Below, one piece after another: positions 1 through 8,159 of a stretch of 64,000 nt of DNA (within the stretch, counting starts at the first letter, position 1; each line of letters begins with the position of its first letter). The notes beneath the pieces were generated by a model. That model did no database searches, was not told the DNA's origin, and saw nothing but the letters and a program-made list of their open reading frames with translations. Origin of the DNA: Streptomyces venezuelae (GTDB taxonomy: Bacteria; Actinomycetota; Actinomycetes; Streptomycetales; Streptomycetaceae); the NCBI RefSeq assembly GCF_008642375.1, contig NZ_CP029194.1, positions 5,883,001 through 5,947,000 on the forward strand, in the 5' to 3' direction. A program made the position numbers and the translations under genes.

Positions 1-519
1 CCAGATGTGCGGGTCGGTGCCGGCCTCGGTGCCGTGGTCGTGGCCTTCGTGGCCGGCTTCCTCGGCGCCGTGCTCCTCGCCGTGCGCGGCGTGCTCCTCG
101 GCGGACTCGCCCTCGTGCTCGTGGCCGACCTCGGTGCCGTGCGCTTCGAGCGTCGTGAGGGTGGCGGCGTCGACGGTGTTCTTGACGCCGGCCTGGGCTA
201 TGGCGTCGTCGACGGCGGGCTGGATGCCCTTGAGGTAGAGGATGACGTCGGCCTCGCCGAGCTCGCCGATCTGCTTCGGCTTGAGCTCCAGGTCGTGCGG
301 CTCGACGCCGGGCTTGGTGAGCGTGTCGACGGAGACGTGGCCGCCGCCTATCTGCTCGGCCAGATACTGCATGGGGTAGAACGACGCGACCACGTCCAGC
401 TTGCCGCTGCTCCCCTTGTCGGCGGCGTCGGAGGTTCCGGCGCAGGCGGACAGGGTGACGAGTCCGAGCGCGACGGCTCCGGTGACGGCGGTGGCGGGTA
501 TCAGTCGACGTACGTTCAT
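1..519 (-). CDS. znuA: Zinc ABC transporter substrate-binding lipoprotein, C-terminus cut by window edge
   Basis: Extracellular zinc-capture lipoprotein of a ZnuABC-type importer. Seen: a start near 519 (an in-frame ATG at 528 is possible), a basic N-terminus, a hydrophobic segment and a lipobox LSAC placing the lipid-anchored Cys about 26 residues in. The mature part has family motifs VASFYPMQYLAEQIGG and GVEPHDLEL, then a His/Glu-rich loop of roughly 45 residues with many H-x-H and H-E pairs, followed by DPHIW. The His-rich loop is typical of cluster 9 zinc-binding proteins. The gene reads leftward out of the window, so the C-terminal lobe and any znuC/znuB partners are not visible. No strong ribosome site precedes either start. 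Zur-type boxes overlap the start region. Specificity for zinc rather than manganese is inferred from the loop and the boxes. Confidence 0.93.
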   Translation of the reverse strand, partial: MNVRRLIPATAVTGAVALGLVTLSACAGTSDAADKGSSGKLDVVASFYPMQYLAEQIGGGHVSVDTLTKPGVEPHDLELKPKQIGELGEADVILYLKGIQPAVDDAIAQAGVKNTVDAATLTTLEAHGTEVGHEHEGESAEEHAAHGEEHGAEEAGHEGHDHGTEAGTDPHIW

Positions 520-555
520 GACACTCATTTTCAACAAAACTGGAAACGATTGTCA
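519..555 (-). promoter_or_regulatory. Two putative Zur boxes upstream of znuA-like gene
   Basis: Read on the minus strand, 519-533 is TGAAAATGAGTGTCA and 541-555 is TGACAATCGTTTCCA. Against my remembered actinobacterial Zur core TGAAAATGATTTTCA these match at about 13 and 11 of 15 positions. The first overlaps the alternative start codon at 528 and the second lies just upstream, a good arrangement for zinc-dependent repression. Binding is inferred. Confidence 0.65.
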
Positions 556-626
556 ATTGTCGTATGTGTGGTCCGGCCCACGCGGGCCCCGCGCCCGGAC
601 CTCTCGCTCCCCGCCACCGGACCGAT

Positions 627-657
627 TTGATGCGGGGGGTACGGGCGCCGGTAACCT
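627..657 (+). promoter_or_regulatory. Candidate glyS promoter
   Basis: A TTGATG at 627-632 and a TAACCT at 652-657 are separated by 19 bp, 40 bp before the chosen glyS start. The spacing is slightly long for a housekeeping promoter. This is a visual call only. Confidence 0.35.
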
Positions 658-696
658 GTGGCATTCGCACTTCGTCGTCGTAATGAAGAGAGCACC

Positions 697-2079
697 GTGG
701 CCGCCGACAAGATCGACACCATCGTCAGCCTGAGCAAGCGCCGTGGCTTCGTCTACCCGTGCAGTGAGATCTACGGCGGCCAGCGTGCCGCCTGGGACTA
801 CGGACCGCTGGGTGTCGAGCTCAAGGAGAACCTCAAGCGCCAGTGGTGGCGTTACATGGTCACCGCGCGCGAGGACGTCGTCGGCATCGACTCGTCGGTG
901 ATCCTGGCCACCGAGGTCTGGGAGGCCTCCGGTCACGTCGCCACCTTCACCGACCCGCTGACCGAGTGCACCTCCTGCCACAAGCGCTTCCGCGCGGACC
1001 ACCTGGAGGAGGCGTACGAGGCGAAGCACGGCCGCCTCCCCGAGAACGGCTTCGCCGACCTCAACTGCCCCAACTGCGGCAACAAGGGCACCTTCACCGA
1101 GCCCAAGCAGTTCTCCGGCCTGCTCTCCACGCACCTCGGCCCGACCCAGGACACCGGCTCCGTCGCCTACCTGCGTCCCGAGACCGCCCAGGGCATCTTC
1201 ACCAACTTCGGCCAGGTCCAGCAGACCTCGCGCAAGAAGCCGCCGTTCGGCATCGGCCAGATGGGCAAGTCCTTCCGGAACGAGATCACTCCGGGCAACT
1301 TCATCTTCCGCACGCGCGAGTTCGAGCAGATGGAGATGGAGTTCTTCGTCAAGCCGGGCGAGGACGAGCAGTGGCAGGAGTACTGGATGGAGCAGCGCTG
1401 GAACTGGTACACGGGTCTGGGTCTCCGTGAGGAGAACATGCGCTGGTACGAGCACCCGAAGGAGAAGCTCTCCCACTACTCGAAGCGCACCGCCGACATC
1501 GAGTACCGCTTCCAGTTCGGCGGCAACGAGTGGGGCGAGCTGGAAGGCGTCGCCAACCGCACCGACTACGACCTGAACGCCCACTCCAAGGCCTCCGGCG
1601 CCAACCTCACCTACCTGGACCAGGAGTCCGGCGAGCGCTACACGCCGTACGTCATCGAGCCCGCCGCCGGTGTCGGCCGCGCGATGCTGGCCTTCCTCCT
1701 CGACGCGTACAACGAGGACGAGGCCCCCAACGCCAAGGGCGTCATGGAGAAGCGCGTCGTGCTGAAGCTCGACCCGCGCCTGGCCCCGGTCAAGGTCGCC
1801 GTCCTGCCGCTGTCCCGCAACCCGCAGCTCTCGCCGAAGGCCAAGGGCCTCGCGGCGGACCTGCGCCAGAACTGGAACATCGAGTTCGACGACGCCGGCG
1901 CCATCGGCCGCCGCTACCGTCGCCAGGACGAGATCGGCACCCCGTTCTGCGTGACCGTCGACTTCGACACCCTCGACGACAACGCGGTGACCGTGCGCGA
2001 GCGCGACACCATGAAGCAGGAGCGCGTCTCCCTCGACCAGATCCAGAGCTACCTGGGCAGCCGCCTGCTCGGCTGCTGA
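697..2079 (+). CDS. glyS: Glycyl-tRNA synthetase (dimeric type)
   Basis: Charges tRNA-Gly with glycine in the cytoplasm. The 460-residue product is the single-chain homodimer type used by actinobacteria, not the alpha2/beta2 enzyme. Seen: class II motif 2 (FRNEITP), motif 3 ([10 protein letters not shown]), the RPETAQGIF signature, two CxxC pairs (ECTSCHKRF and CPNCG) forming a probable zinc site in the insertion, and a C-terminal anticodon-binding domain from about residue 355. The GTG at 697 is chosen over an in-frame ATG at 658 because GAAGAGAG sits 4-11 nt upstream and the protein then starts like its homologues. A strong terminator follows. The znuA-like gene is divergent upstream. Confidence 0.97.
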   Translation: MAADKIDTIVSLSKRRGFVYPCSEIYGGQRAAWDYGPLGVELKENLKRQWWRYMVTAREDVVGIDSSVILATEVWEASGHVATFTDPLTECTSCHKRFRADHLEEAYEAKHGRLPENGFADLNCPNCGNKGTFTEPKQFSGLLSTHLGPTQDTGSVAYLRPETAQGIFTNFGQVQQTSRKKPPFGIGQMGKSFRNEITPGNFIFRTREFEQMEMEFFVKPGEDEQWQEYWMEQRWNWYTGLGLREENMRWYEHPKEKLSHYSKRTADIEYRFQFGGNEWGELEGVANRTDYDLNAHSKASGANLTYLDQESGERYTPYVIEPAAGVGRAMLAFLLDAYNEDEAPNAKGVMEKRVVLKLDPRLAPVKVAVLPLSRNPQLSPKAKGLAADLRQNWNIEFDDAGAIGRRYRRQDEIGTPFCVTVDFDTLDDNAVTVRERDTMKQERVSLDQIQSYLGSRLLGC

Positions 2080-2092
2080 ATCTGATCGCAGA

Positions 2093-2140
2093 CACGGGAA
2101 AGCCCCCGGTTCCGTCCTCGGAACCGGGGGCTTTCCCGTG
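2093..2140. terminator. Strong intrinsic terminator after glyS
   Basis: A perfect 21-bp inverted repeat with a 6-nt loop, beginning CACGGGAAAGCCCCC and mirrored to 2140. It lies 14 nt after the glyS stop and could also stop transcription of the tetR gene converging from the right. Confidence 0.85.
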
Positions 2141-2208
2141 CGCGTCGGGGCCGTGACCGTCTTGGGGCGTGCCCGTCAGGGGGGCGTGACAATCAGGGTG
2201 CGTGACCG

Positions 2209-2799
2209 TCAGGCCCGCAGTGCCCGCTGTACCAGGGAGACCACCGCCGTGAAGGCGTCCTCGACGTCCGGGGCCGACCAGTCGGCGGCGTGGGCAGGGT
2301 TGTGGAAGCGGTCCGTGGCGTCGAAGACCGCGCGGGCCGTTGCTTTGGCGTCCGTCTCCGGGGCGGCGAACAGGCCCTCGGTGCGGCCGTCCGCCAGGAT
2401 GCGGGCGATCTGCTCGACGAGGTGGTCCTCGTGCCGGTCGACGACCGCGCTGTTCTCGCCGATCAGGACCTGGAACGTCGCCATCAGCTCCGGGTCGCCG
2501 CCCGCCTTGCGGCGCTTCAGCGTGAAGAGGGCCGTGAGCCAGCCGGTCAGCCGCTCGTCCGCGGGCTCCGCGCCCTCGACGTACGGCCGCAGCGCGACGA
2601 TCGTCCGCTCCAGCCACCGCTCGGTGACCGCCTCACGGAGGGCCGCCTTCGTGCGGAAGTGGCGGTAGACACTGCCGTGACTGACGCCGAGCACCCGGGC
2701 CACGTCGACGACGGTCGCTTTCGCGGGGCCGTAGCGCCGGAGCACCTCCTCGGTGGCTTCGAGGATGCGCTCTGCGGTCAGGGTCTCGGTGGCGGCCAT
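2209..2799 (-). CDS. TetR-family transcriptional regulator
   Basis: A 196-residue DNA-binding repressor-like protein. Seen: an N-terminal TetR helix-turn-helix (roughly residues 10-57: AERILEATEEVLRRYG, then VARVLGVSHGSVYRHFRTK) and a helical C-terminal ligand/dimer domain. It lies 16 nt downstream of the aldo/keto reductase stop on the same strand, so the two probably form an operon. A perfect 15-bp dyad lies between them, and a related, longer dyad lies upstream of the reductase. The simplest model is autoregulation plus control of the reductase. The ligand is unknown. Confidence 0.9.
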   Translation of the reverse strand: MAATETLTAERILEATEEVLRRYGPAKATVVDVARVLGVSHGSVYRHFRTKAALREAVTERWLERTIVALRPYVEGAEPADERLTGWLTALFTLKRRKAGGDPELMATFQVLIGENSAVVDRHEDHLVEQIARILADGRTEGLFAAPETDAKATARAVFDATDRFHNPAHAADWSAPDVEDAFTAVVSLVQRALRA

Positions 2800-2803
2800 G
2801 GAA

Positions 2804-2818
2804 TGACAGTACCTGTCA
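2804..2818. promoter_or_regulatory. Perfect dyad, probable TetR operator
   Basis: TGACAG-TAC-CTGTCA, a perfect 6-3-6 palindrome 5 bp upstream of the tetR start that also contains the stop codon of the aldo/keto reductase. Its position and symmetry fit an autoregulatory operator. Confidence 0.55.
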
Positions 2819-3859
2819 GTGCTCGCTGTCCAGGTGGGCCATCTGCGCGGCCGGGTAGCGGTCGCCGGAGGCGGCGCCCGCCGGGACGGCCTCCTCGATC
2901 GCCGCGAGGTCGGCGGCGTCGAGGGTGACGTCCAGGGCGCCGAGCGCCTCCGCGAGCCGGTCCCGGCGCCGGGCGCCGACCAGCGGGACGATGTCCGCGC
3001 CCTGGCGCTCGCCCTGGGCGAGGACCCAGGCGATGGCGGTCTGCGCGACCGTGACGCCCTTCGCCTCGGCGAGGGACCGCAGACGGTCCACCAGGTCGAG
3101 GTTCCGGTGGAGGTTGTCGCCCTGGAAGCGCGGGCTCATGCCCCGGAAGTCGCCCGGGGCCAGCTCGCGGTCCCGGGCGAAGTGGCCGCTGATCAGGCCG
3201 CGCGACAGCACTCCGTACGCCGTGATCCCGATGCCCAGCTCGCGCGCGGCCGGGAGGATCTTCTCCTCGATGGAGCGGGAGATCAGCGAGTACTCGATCT
3301 GGAGGTCCGCGATCGGGGCCACCGCCGCCGCCCTGCGCAGGGTGTCCGCGCCGACCTCGGAGAGGCCGATGTGCCGGACGTGGCCCGCCTCGACCAGTTC
3401 GGCGATGGCGCCGACGGTCTCCTCGATCGGCACGTCGGGGTCGACGCGGGCGATCCGGTAGATGTCGATGTGGTCCGTGCCCAGGCGCTGGAGCGAGTAC
3501 GCCGCGAAGTTCTTCACCGCGGCCGGGCGGCCGTCGTACCCGGTGAAGCCGCCCTCGACCGTGCGCAGGGCACCGAACTTCACGCTGGTCAGGGCCTGCT
3601 CGCGGGCGGCGGCGGGGGCACTGCGCAGGGCTTCGGCGATCAGGAGTTCGTTGTGCCCCATCCCGTAGAAGTCACCCGTGTCGAGCAGGGTCATCCCGGC
3701 GTCCAGCGCGGCGTGGATCGTGGCGATCGACTCGGCGCGGTCGCTCTCCCCGTACAGCGCGGACATGCCCATGCAGCCGAGACCGAGGGCGGAGACCGCG
3801 GGGCCGGTGGTGCCGAGCGGGCGGGTGGGGACGGGGGCGGGGTTCTGGTTGCTGGTCAT
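2816..3859 (-). CDS. Aldo/keto reductase
   Basis: A 347-residue NADPH-dependent oxidoreductase of the YajO/Tas-like aldo/keto reductase group, a cytosolic TIM barrel. Seen: RPLGTTGPAVSALGLGCMGMS at the N-terminus, catalytic Asp and Tyr in LDTGDFYGMGHNE, Lys in LTSVKFG, and the cofactor-loop region near the C-terminus (VPLVGARRRDRL). The usual catalytic HxD motif reads RVDPDVPIEETV here, after IYRIAR, where most relatives have YLHRVDP, so the catalytic His position may be altered. The ATG at 3859 is preferred because homologues begin near it; a longer frame extends to 3982. The substrate is unknown. Confidence 0.93.
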   Translation of the reverse strand: MTSNQNPAPVPTRPLGTTGPAVSALGLGCMGMSALYGESDRAESIATIHAALDAGMTLLDTGDFYGMGHNELLIAEALRSAPAAAREQALTSVKFGALRTVEGGFTGYDGRPAAVKNFAAYSLQRLGTDHIDIYRIARVDPDVPIEETVGAIAELVEAGHVRHIGLSEVGADTLRRAAAVAPIADLQIEYSLISRSIEEKILPAARELGIGITAYGVLSRGLISGHFARDRELAPGDFRGMSPRFQGDNLHRNLDLVDRLRSLAEAKGVTVAQTAIAWVLAQGERQGADIVPLVGARRRDRLAEALGALDVTLDAADLAAIEEAVPAGAASGDRYPAAQMAHLDSEH

Positions 3860-3881
3860 GGAACAACCATGGCATGAGCGA

Positions 3882-3903
3882 TGACAGATTTCAATATTTG
3901 TCA
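3882..3903. promoter_or_regulatory. Imperfect 22-bp dyad upstream of aldo/keto reductase
   Basis: Outer arms TGACA and TGTCA, extended to TGACAGAT / ATTTGTCA with one mismatch, centred 33 bp upstream of the reductase start. It shares the half-site TGACA/TGTCA with the dyad at 2804-2818, suggesting the same TetR protein reads both. Confidence 0.45.
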
Positions 3904-3980
3904 TTTGGATGGTGGGTGGCGGTGGGTGGTGGTGCGAAAAAGGGGTGCCGCCCTCTTGGTGCCGGGGTAGCGTCAGCGGC

Positions 3981-4010
3981 ATGTCTCTGTTCTTCCAGAT
4001 CTACGAGTGA
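3981..4010 (+). CDS. Possible 9-codon leader peptide upstream of the DUF6243-like gene
   Basis: ATG TCT CTG TTC TTC CAG ATC TAC GAG TGA encodes MSLFFQIYE, 54 nt before the next start. No clear ribosome site precedes it, so translation is uncertain. It is listed because it is unusually hydrophobic and A/T-rich for this DNA and sits where leader peptides occur. Confidence 0.2.
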   Translation: MSLFFQIYE

Positions 4011-4064
4011 GCGCGCCGCACAGGCCGTCCGACCACCGCACACCTCACTGATTGGGAGAACCCC

Positions 4065-4256
4065 ATGGGCAAGAGCCGGAACGACCTCCTCGGTGTCGGC
4101 GGACAGCGGAAGAAGCTGTCCCGCGCCGACCAGCACGGCACCGGACGGGGCCGCGGCACCGTCCGCCGCACGGCCGACGAGCAGAAGCAGGAGCTCCTGA
4201 AGAAGATGCGCGAGCGCGCGCAGGGAGCCGGGGCCGCCGAGAGCGGCCAGGAGTAG
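4065..4256 (+). CDS. Small basic protein, DUF6243-like
   Basis: A 63-residue, highly charged soluble protein (MGKSRNDLLGVGGQRKKLS at the start, acidic/Gln-rich end). I recognise the start as the Streptomyces DUF6243 type, whose function is unknown. There is no signal peptide, membrane segment or Cys. A purine-rich GGGAGA about 14 nt upstream is the likely ribosome site. A strong bidirectional hairpin follows, separating it from the convergent MFS gene. Confidence 0.75.
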   Translation: MGKSRNDLLGVGGQRKKLSRADQHGTGRGRGTVRRTADEQKQELLKKMRERAQGAGAAESGQE

Positions 4257-4265
4257 CGTCGCCGA

Positions 4266-4305
4266 CGGAAAGGGCCCGGGGTGCCGACATCCCGGGCCCT
4301 TTCCG
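4266..4305. terminator. Bidirectional hairpin between convergent genes
   Basis: Arms CGGAAAGGGCCCGGG and its exact complement with a 10-nt loop lie 9 nt after the small gene's stop and one base before the MFS stop. It can terminate both. Confidence 0.8.
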
Positions 4306-4306
4306 C

Positions 4307-5764
4307 TCACCTCAGGAGTTTCGGGAGTCGCAGCGCGAGTACCGCCGTCACCAGCGCCATCGCGAGCTGGAGGAGCAGCGTCACCGTGAGGGCCGTCCCC
4401 GAGTCCGGGCCGGCCGCGGACAGGCTCAGGAAGAGCGTGCCGAGGGTGGCGACGCCCAGGGTCAGCGCCGTCTGCTGGGTCGTCACCAGGACCCCGCTGC
4501 CCACACCCGCCCGCTCCGCCGGCACCTCCGAGAGCACCACCCGGAAGAGCACCGGAAGCTGGAGGCCCTGCCCGAGTCCCGCGAGCGCCATGCCCGGAAG
4601 CAGGCTGCCCACCGAGAGGTCCGGCCAGGAGCGCCAGGCCGTCAGGGCGAGCAGCCCCAGGCCGAGGGCCTGGAGCAGGGCGCCCGCAGGAACCACCCGG
4701 GTGCCCCAGCGCCGTACGAGCCGGGGACCCGCCAGCGAGGCGCCGAAGAAGGCCACCGCCATCGGGACGAGCGCGAGACCCGAGGCCACCGCCCCCAGGC
4801 CCAGGCCCTGCTGGAGCGCCACCGCGATCACGAACATGAAGCCGCCGAAGCCCCCCGACAGCGGCAGGACCAGGAGCAGCCCGCGCCGCAACGGGACCAG
4901 TCCGAGCAGGCTCGGCGGGACCAGCGGGGTCTTGCCCCGGGCCTCCGCCCGCCGCTCCACCCGCCAGAAGGCGGCCGCCGCGAAGGGGAACACGGCGAGC
5001 GAGACCCAGGTCCACAGCGGCCAGCCGGCCGTACGGCCCTCCGTCAGCGGGGCGAGCAGGGTGAGCAGCGCGACCGCGAGGAGCAGGGTGCCCCGTACGT
5101 CGACCTGGGCCGGCCGGTCCGAGCGGGTCTCCGGCACGGTCCGCAGGGCGAGCAGCAGGCCCACGACCGCCACCGGAACGTTCACCAGGAAGACCGACCG
5201 CCAGCCCGAGCCCGCGAGGTCGGCGGCGACGAGGACGCCGCCCAGGATCTGACCGGCCACCATCGACAGGCCGGCGGTCGCCCCGTACAGGCTCAGCGCC
5301 TTCGCGCGGCGCGGTCCCGTCGTCGAGGCGTGGATGGTCGCGAGCACCTGCGGCAGCATCAGCGCCGCCGCCGCGCCCTGTGCCACCCGGGCCGCGACGA
5401 GGGTCCACGCGTCCGGGGCGAGCCCGCAGGCCAGCGAGGTCAGGCCGAAGGCGGTCATGCCGGCGAGGAAGAGGCGCCGGCGTCCGAAGAGGTCGCCGAG
5501 GCGTCCGCCGAGGACGAGGAGGACGGCGTACGACAGGCCGTATCCGGCCACGATCAGTTCGAGGAGCGAGGGACCGGCCGCCAGGTCCCGGCCGATGGAC
5601 GGCAGGGCGACGTTGACGATGAAGAAGTCGATCAGCGGCAGCGCCGCGCCGAGGAGGACGGTGAACAGGCCCAGCGGGCCGAGCGACGCGGGACCGGGGC
5701 CGTGGGCGGGGGTCGGTGCGCCGGCTCGGGCGGAGGTGGATGTGGAGGCGGAGGTCGAAGTCAC
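4307..5764 (-). CDS. MFS drug-efflux transporter (DHA2-like, 14 TM)
   Basis: An inner-membrane proton antiporter of about 485 residues. Seen: motif A in GRLGDLFGRRRLFL, the GARVAQG-like stretch VAARVAQGAAAALMLPQ, and hydrophobic segments consistent with 14 helices. The start is taken as the GTG at 5764 (VTSTSAS...), because the upstream in-frame ATG at 5836 would put the start codon within the divergent gene's promoter. It is divergent from an XRE regulator at 5875, the common Streptomyces MmyB-like regulator/exporter pairing, so the regulator probably controls it. Substrate unknown. Confidence 0.92.
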   Translation of the reverse strand: MTSTSASTSTSARAGAPTPAHGPGPASLGPLGLFTVLLGAALPLIDFFIVNVALPSIGRDLAAGPSLLELIVAGYGLSYAVLLVLGGRLGDLFGRRRLFLAGMTAFGLTSLACGLAPDAWTLVAARVAQGAAAALMLPQVLATIHASTTGPRRAKALSLYGATAGLSMVAGQILGGVLVAADLAGSGWRSVFLVNVPVAVVGLLLALRTVPETRSDRPAQVDVRGTLLLAVALLTLLAPLTEGRTAGWPLWTWVSLAVFPFAAAAFWRVERRAEARGKTPLVPPSLLGLVPLRRGLLLVLPLSGGFGGFMFVIAVALQQGLGLGAVASGLALVPMAVAFFGASLAGPRLVRRWGTRVVPAGALLQALGLGLLALTAWRSWPDLSVGSLLPGMALAGLGQGLQLPVLFRVVLSEVPAERAGVGSGVLVTTQQTALTLGVATLGTLFLSLSAAGPDSGTALTVTLLLQLAMALVTAVLALRLPKLLR

Positions 5765-5790
5765 GCCTTCGACGATCCGCCCACCCTCAG

Positions 5791-5832
5791 CCTGGTACCA
5801 GAGTCTTCTTATCCTGGTACAAGTACTACCTG
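5791..5832. promoter_or_regulatory. Repeated CCTGGTAC motif in the MFS/XRE intergenic region
   Basis: CCTGGTAC occurs at 5791-5798 and 5813-5820, 22 bp apart (two helical turns). The first is embedded in the perfect palindrome CTGGTACCAG (5792-5801), and an inverted TACCTGG follows at 5826-5832. The block lies between the two divergent starts and is a likely operator for the XRE protein. Confidence 0.5.
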
Positions 5833-5874
5833 GCAACCGGTCGGCAAGCCCGCCACCCTGGAGGAGTGACGATC

Positions 5875-6834
5875 ATGACGACGCCCGTGGCGGCGGCTTC
5901 CTCCGTGACAGAGGCTCCCTCCGCGGCAGTGGCTTCCTCCGTGGCGGAGGCCCCCTCCGGGGCTGCGGCTTCCCCCGGGGCCCGGCGGCACGAGCTCGCC
6001 GCCTTCCTGCGCAGCCGCCGCGAGCGGATCACCCCCGAGCAGGTCGGCCTCCCGCGGGGCCGCCGCCGTCGGACCCCCGGCCTGCGCCGCGAGGAGGTCG
6101 CGCACCTCTCCGCCGTCGGCGTCACCTGGTACACCTGGCTCGAACAGGCCCGCGACATCCAGGTCTCCCCGCAGGTCCTCGACGCCCTCGCCGACGCGCT
6201 GCTCCTCGACCCGACCGAGCGGACCCACCTCTTCGCCCTCGCCGGGCAGTCCGACCCGCACCCCGGGACGAGCTCCCCGGCCGTCACGCCCGCGCTGCGC
6301 CGGATGCTCGACCAGCTGGAACCGCTGCCCGCCGCCGTCCAGAACAGCCGCTTCGACTTCCTCGCCTACAACCGCACCTTCGGGCGGCTCTTCCGCGACC
6401 TGGACTCCCTGCCCCGCGAGGACCGCAACTCCCTCTGGCTGGCCTTCACCGACGCGGACTTCCGGGCCGCCGCCACCGACCTGCCGGACCTCCTCCCGAT
6501 CCTCGCCGGGAAGCTCCGCGCCGCCATGGCCGAGCACCTGGCGGAGCCCGCCTGGAAGGCGCTCGTCCAGCGGCTCGAAGGGGCCTCGCACGAGTTCCGG
6601 GAGATCTGGGCCCGGCACGACGTGGTCGCCCCGGGCGGGCGCACCAAGGTCATCCACAACGCCCTGGTCGGGGTGCTCCGCTTCGAGCACACCAACCTGT
6701 GGCTCGGCCCGACCGCCGGTCCGTGCCTCGTGACGTACGTCCCCGTGGACGAGGCGACCCGGGCGGGCGTCGAGCGGCTCCTCGCGCTGGTCACCGAGGG
6801 GGCGGTGGCGGGGGAGGGAGCCGCGCGCGTGTGA
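5875..6834 (+). CDS. XRE/MmyB-like transcriptional regulator
   Basis: A 319-residue cytosolic DNA-binding protein. Seen: a helix-turn-helix around residues 38-105 with the family signatures RRTPGLRREEVAHL and VTWYTWLEQARDIQVS, then the MmyB-like ligand-binding domain (VQNSRFDFLAYNRTFGRLF). A GGAGGAG sits 8 nt before the ATG, which fixes the start. The first ~30 residues are a low-complexity Ala/Ser/Pro tract built from a 12-residue repeat (ASSVTEAPSA-like), absent from typical members. It probably controls the divergent MFS exporter. The ligand in such proteins is thought to be a fatty-acid-like molecule (family knowledge); here it is unknown. Confidence 0.9.
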   Translation: MTTPVAAASSVTEAPSAAVASSVAEAPSGAAASPGARRHELAAFLRSRRERITPEQVGLPRGRRRRTPGLRREEVAHLSAVGVTWYTWLEQARDIQVSPQVLDALADALLLDPTERTHLFALAGQSDPHPGTSSPAVTPALRRMLDQLEPLPAAVQNSRFDFLAYNRTFGRLFRDLDSLPREDRNSLWLAFTDADFRAAATDLPDLLPILAGKLRAAMAEHLAEPAWKALVQRLEGASHEFREIWARHDVVAPGGRTKVIHNALVGVLRFEHTNLWLGPTAGPCLVTYVPVDEATRAGVERLLALVTEGAVAGEGAARV

Positions 6835-6896
6835 GCTCCGGCATGTGCGGATAGTACGGCTAACTAATGACCGCCGCAGTGCGCGACAATGGCCCA

Positions 6897-8033
6897 ATGA
6901 CCGCGTTCTCCCCTCTCGCCATCGGGCCGCACATCGTGCAGCCGCCGGTGGTGCTCGCCCCGATGGCCGGCATCACCAACGCCCCCTTCCGTACCCTCTG
7001 CCGCGAGTTCAGCGGCGGCAAGGGGCTGTTCGTGAGCGAGATGATCACGACGCGCGCCCTGGTCGAGCGCAACGAGAAGACGATGCAGCTCATCCGGTTC
7101 GACGAGACCGAGAAGCCGCGCTCGATCCAGCTGTACGGGGTGGACCCCGTGACGGTCGGCAAGGCCGTGCGGATGATCGTCGACGAGGACCTCGCCGACC
7201 ACATCGACCTGAACTTCGGCTGCCCGGTCCCCAAGGTGACGCGGAAGGGCGGCGGCTCGGCCCTGCCCTACAAGCGGCCGCTGCTGCGCGCGATCCTCAA
7301 CGAGGCCGTGGGCAACGCGGGCGACCTGCCGGTCACGATGAAGATGCGCAAGGGCATCGACGACGACCACATCACCTACCTCGACGCGGGCCGGATCGCG
7401 GTCGAGGAGGGTGTCACGGCGATCGCCCTGCACGGGCGGACGGCGGCCCAGCACTACGGCGGTACGGCGGACTGGGACGCGATCGCGCGCCTCAAGGAGC
7501 ACGTGCCCGAGATCCCGGTGCTGGGCAACGGCGACATCTGGTCGGCCGACGACGCCCTGCGGATGATGCGGGAGACGGGCTGCGACGGTGTCGTCGTCGG
7601 GCGCGGCTGCCTGGGCCGTCCGTGGCTCTTCGGCGACCTCGTGGCGGGCTTCGAGGGCACGGGGGAGTACGCCCAGCCGGGTCTGCGTGTGGTCGCGGAC
7701 GCGATGGTGCGGCACGCGCGGCTGCTCGGCGAGTGGATCGGCGACGAGGCACGCGGTGTCATCGACTTCCGCAAGCATGTCGCCTGGTACTTGAAGGGCT
7801 TCTCGGTCGGCTCCGAGATGCGTAAGAAGCTGGCCGTCACCTCTTCGCTGGACGAGCTGCGCGCTCAGTTGAGCGAGCTCGACCTGGACCAGCCGTGGCC
7901 GGTGGGCGCGGACGGCCCTCGGGGTCGTACGTCCGGAAACAACCGAGTTGTCCTGCCGGACGGCTGGTTGAAGGACCCGTACGACTGCTCGGGTGTGAGC
8001 GAGGACGCCGAGTTGGACACGTCCGGCGGGTGA
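6897..8033 (+). CDS. dusB: tRNA-dihydrouridine synthase
   Basis: An FMN/NADPH enzyme reducing uridine in tRNA D-loops; 378 residues, a normal length. Seen: TIM-barrel start VVLAPMAGITNAPFR, catalytic Cys in DLNFGCPVPKVTRKGGGSAL, FMN-phosphate motifs GNGDIW and GRGCLGRPWLF, and the C-terminal helical domain containing VIDFRKHVAWYLKGF. The ATG at 6897 is preferred because homologues start with similar spacing to LAPMAG. An ATG 30 nt upstream (6867) is in frame, and neither has a good ribosome site. It stands alone, with a terminator after it. Confidence 0.95.
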   Translation: MTAFSPLAIGPHIVQPPVVLAPMAGITNAPFRTLCREFSGGKGLFVSEMITTRALVERNEKTMQLIRFDETEKPRSIQLYGVDPVTVGKAVRMIVDEDLADHIDLNFGCPVPKVTRKGGGSALPYKRPLLRAILNEAVGNAGDLPVTMKMRKGIDDDHITYLDAGRIAVEEGVTAIALHGRTAAQHYGGTADWDAIARLKEHVPEIPVLGNGDIWSADDALRMMRETGCDGVVVGRGCLGRPWLFGDLVAGFEGTGEYAQPGLRVVADAMVRHARLLGEWIGDEARGVIDFRKHVAWYLKGFSVGSEMRKKLAVTSSLDELRAQLSELDLDQPWPVGADGPRGRTSGNNRVVLPDGWLKDPYDCSGVSEDAELDTSGG

Positions 8034-8131
8034 GATCCGTGCGGGAATCGGCCTTTCCGGAGGAGTGATCCTCGCCACCCCTGAGGGGGGTGGCGCTCAC
8101 ATGAGCAGGTAACGGACGGCTGCACAGCCTG

Positions 8132-8159
8132 AAGGGTGGCACTGGGTGCCACCCTTTTT
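8132..8159 (+). terminator. Intrinsic terminator after dusB
   Basis: A stem AAGGGTGGCA / TGCCACCCTT closed by a short loop and followed by a run of five T. A second, weaker GC hairpin lies about 50 nt upstream. Confidence 0.8.

Noticed and set aside
529-696. A T-box or other riboswitch before glyS
   Set aside because: The space is too short, and no T-box bulge sequence or terminator/antiterminator pair is visible; the region is accounted for by Zur boxes and a promoter.
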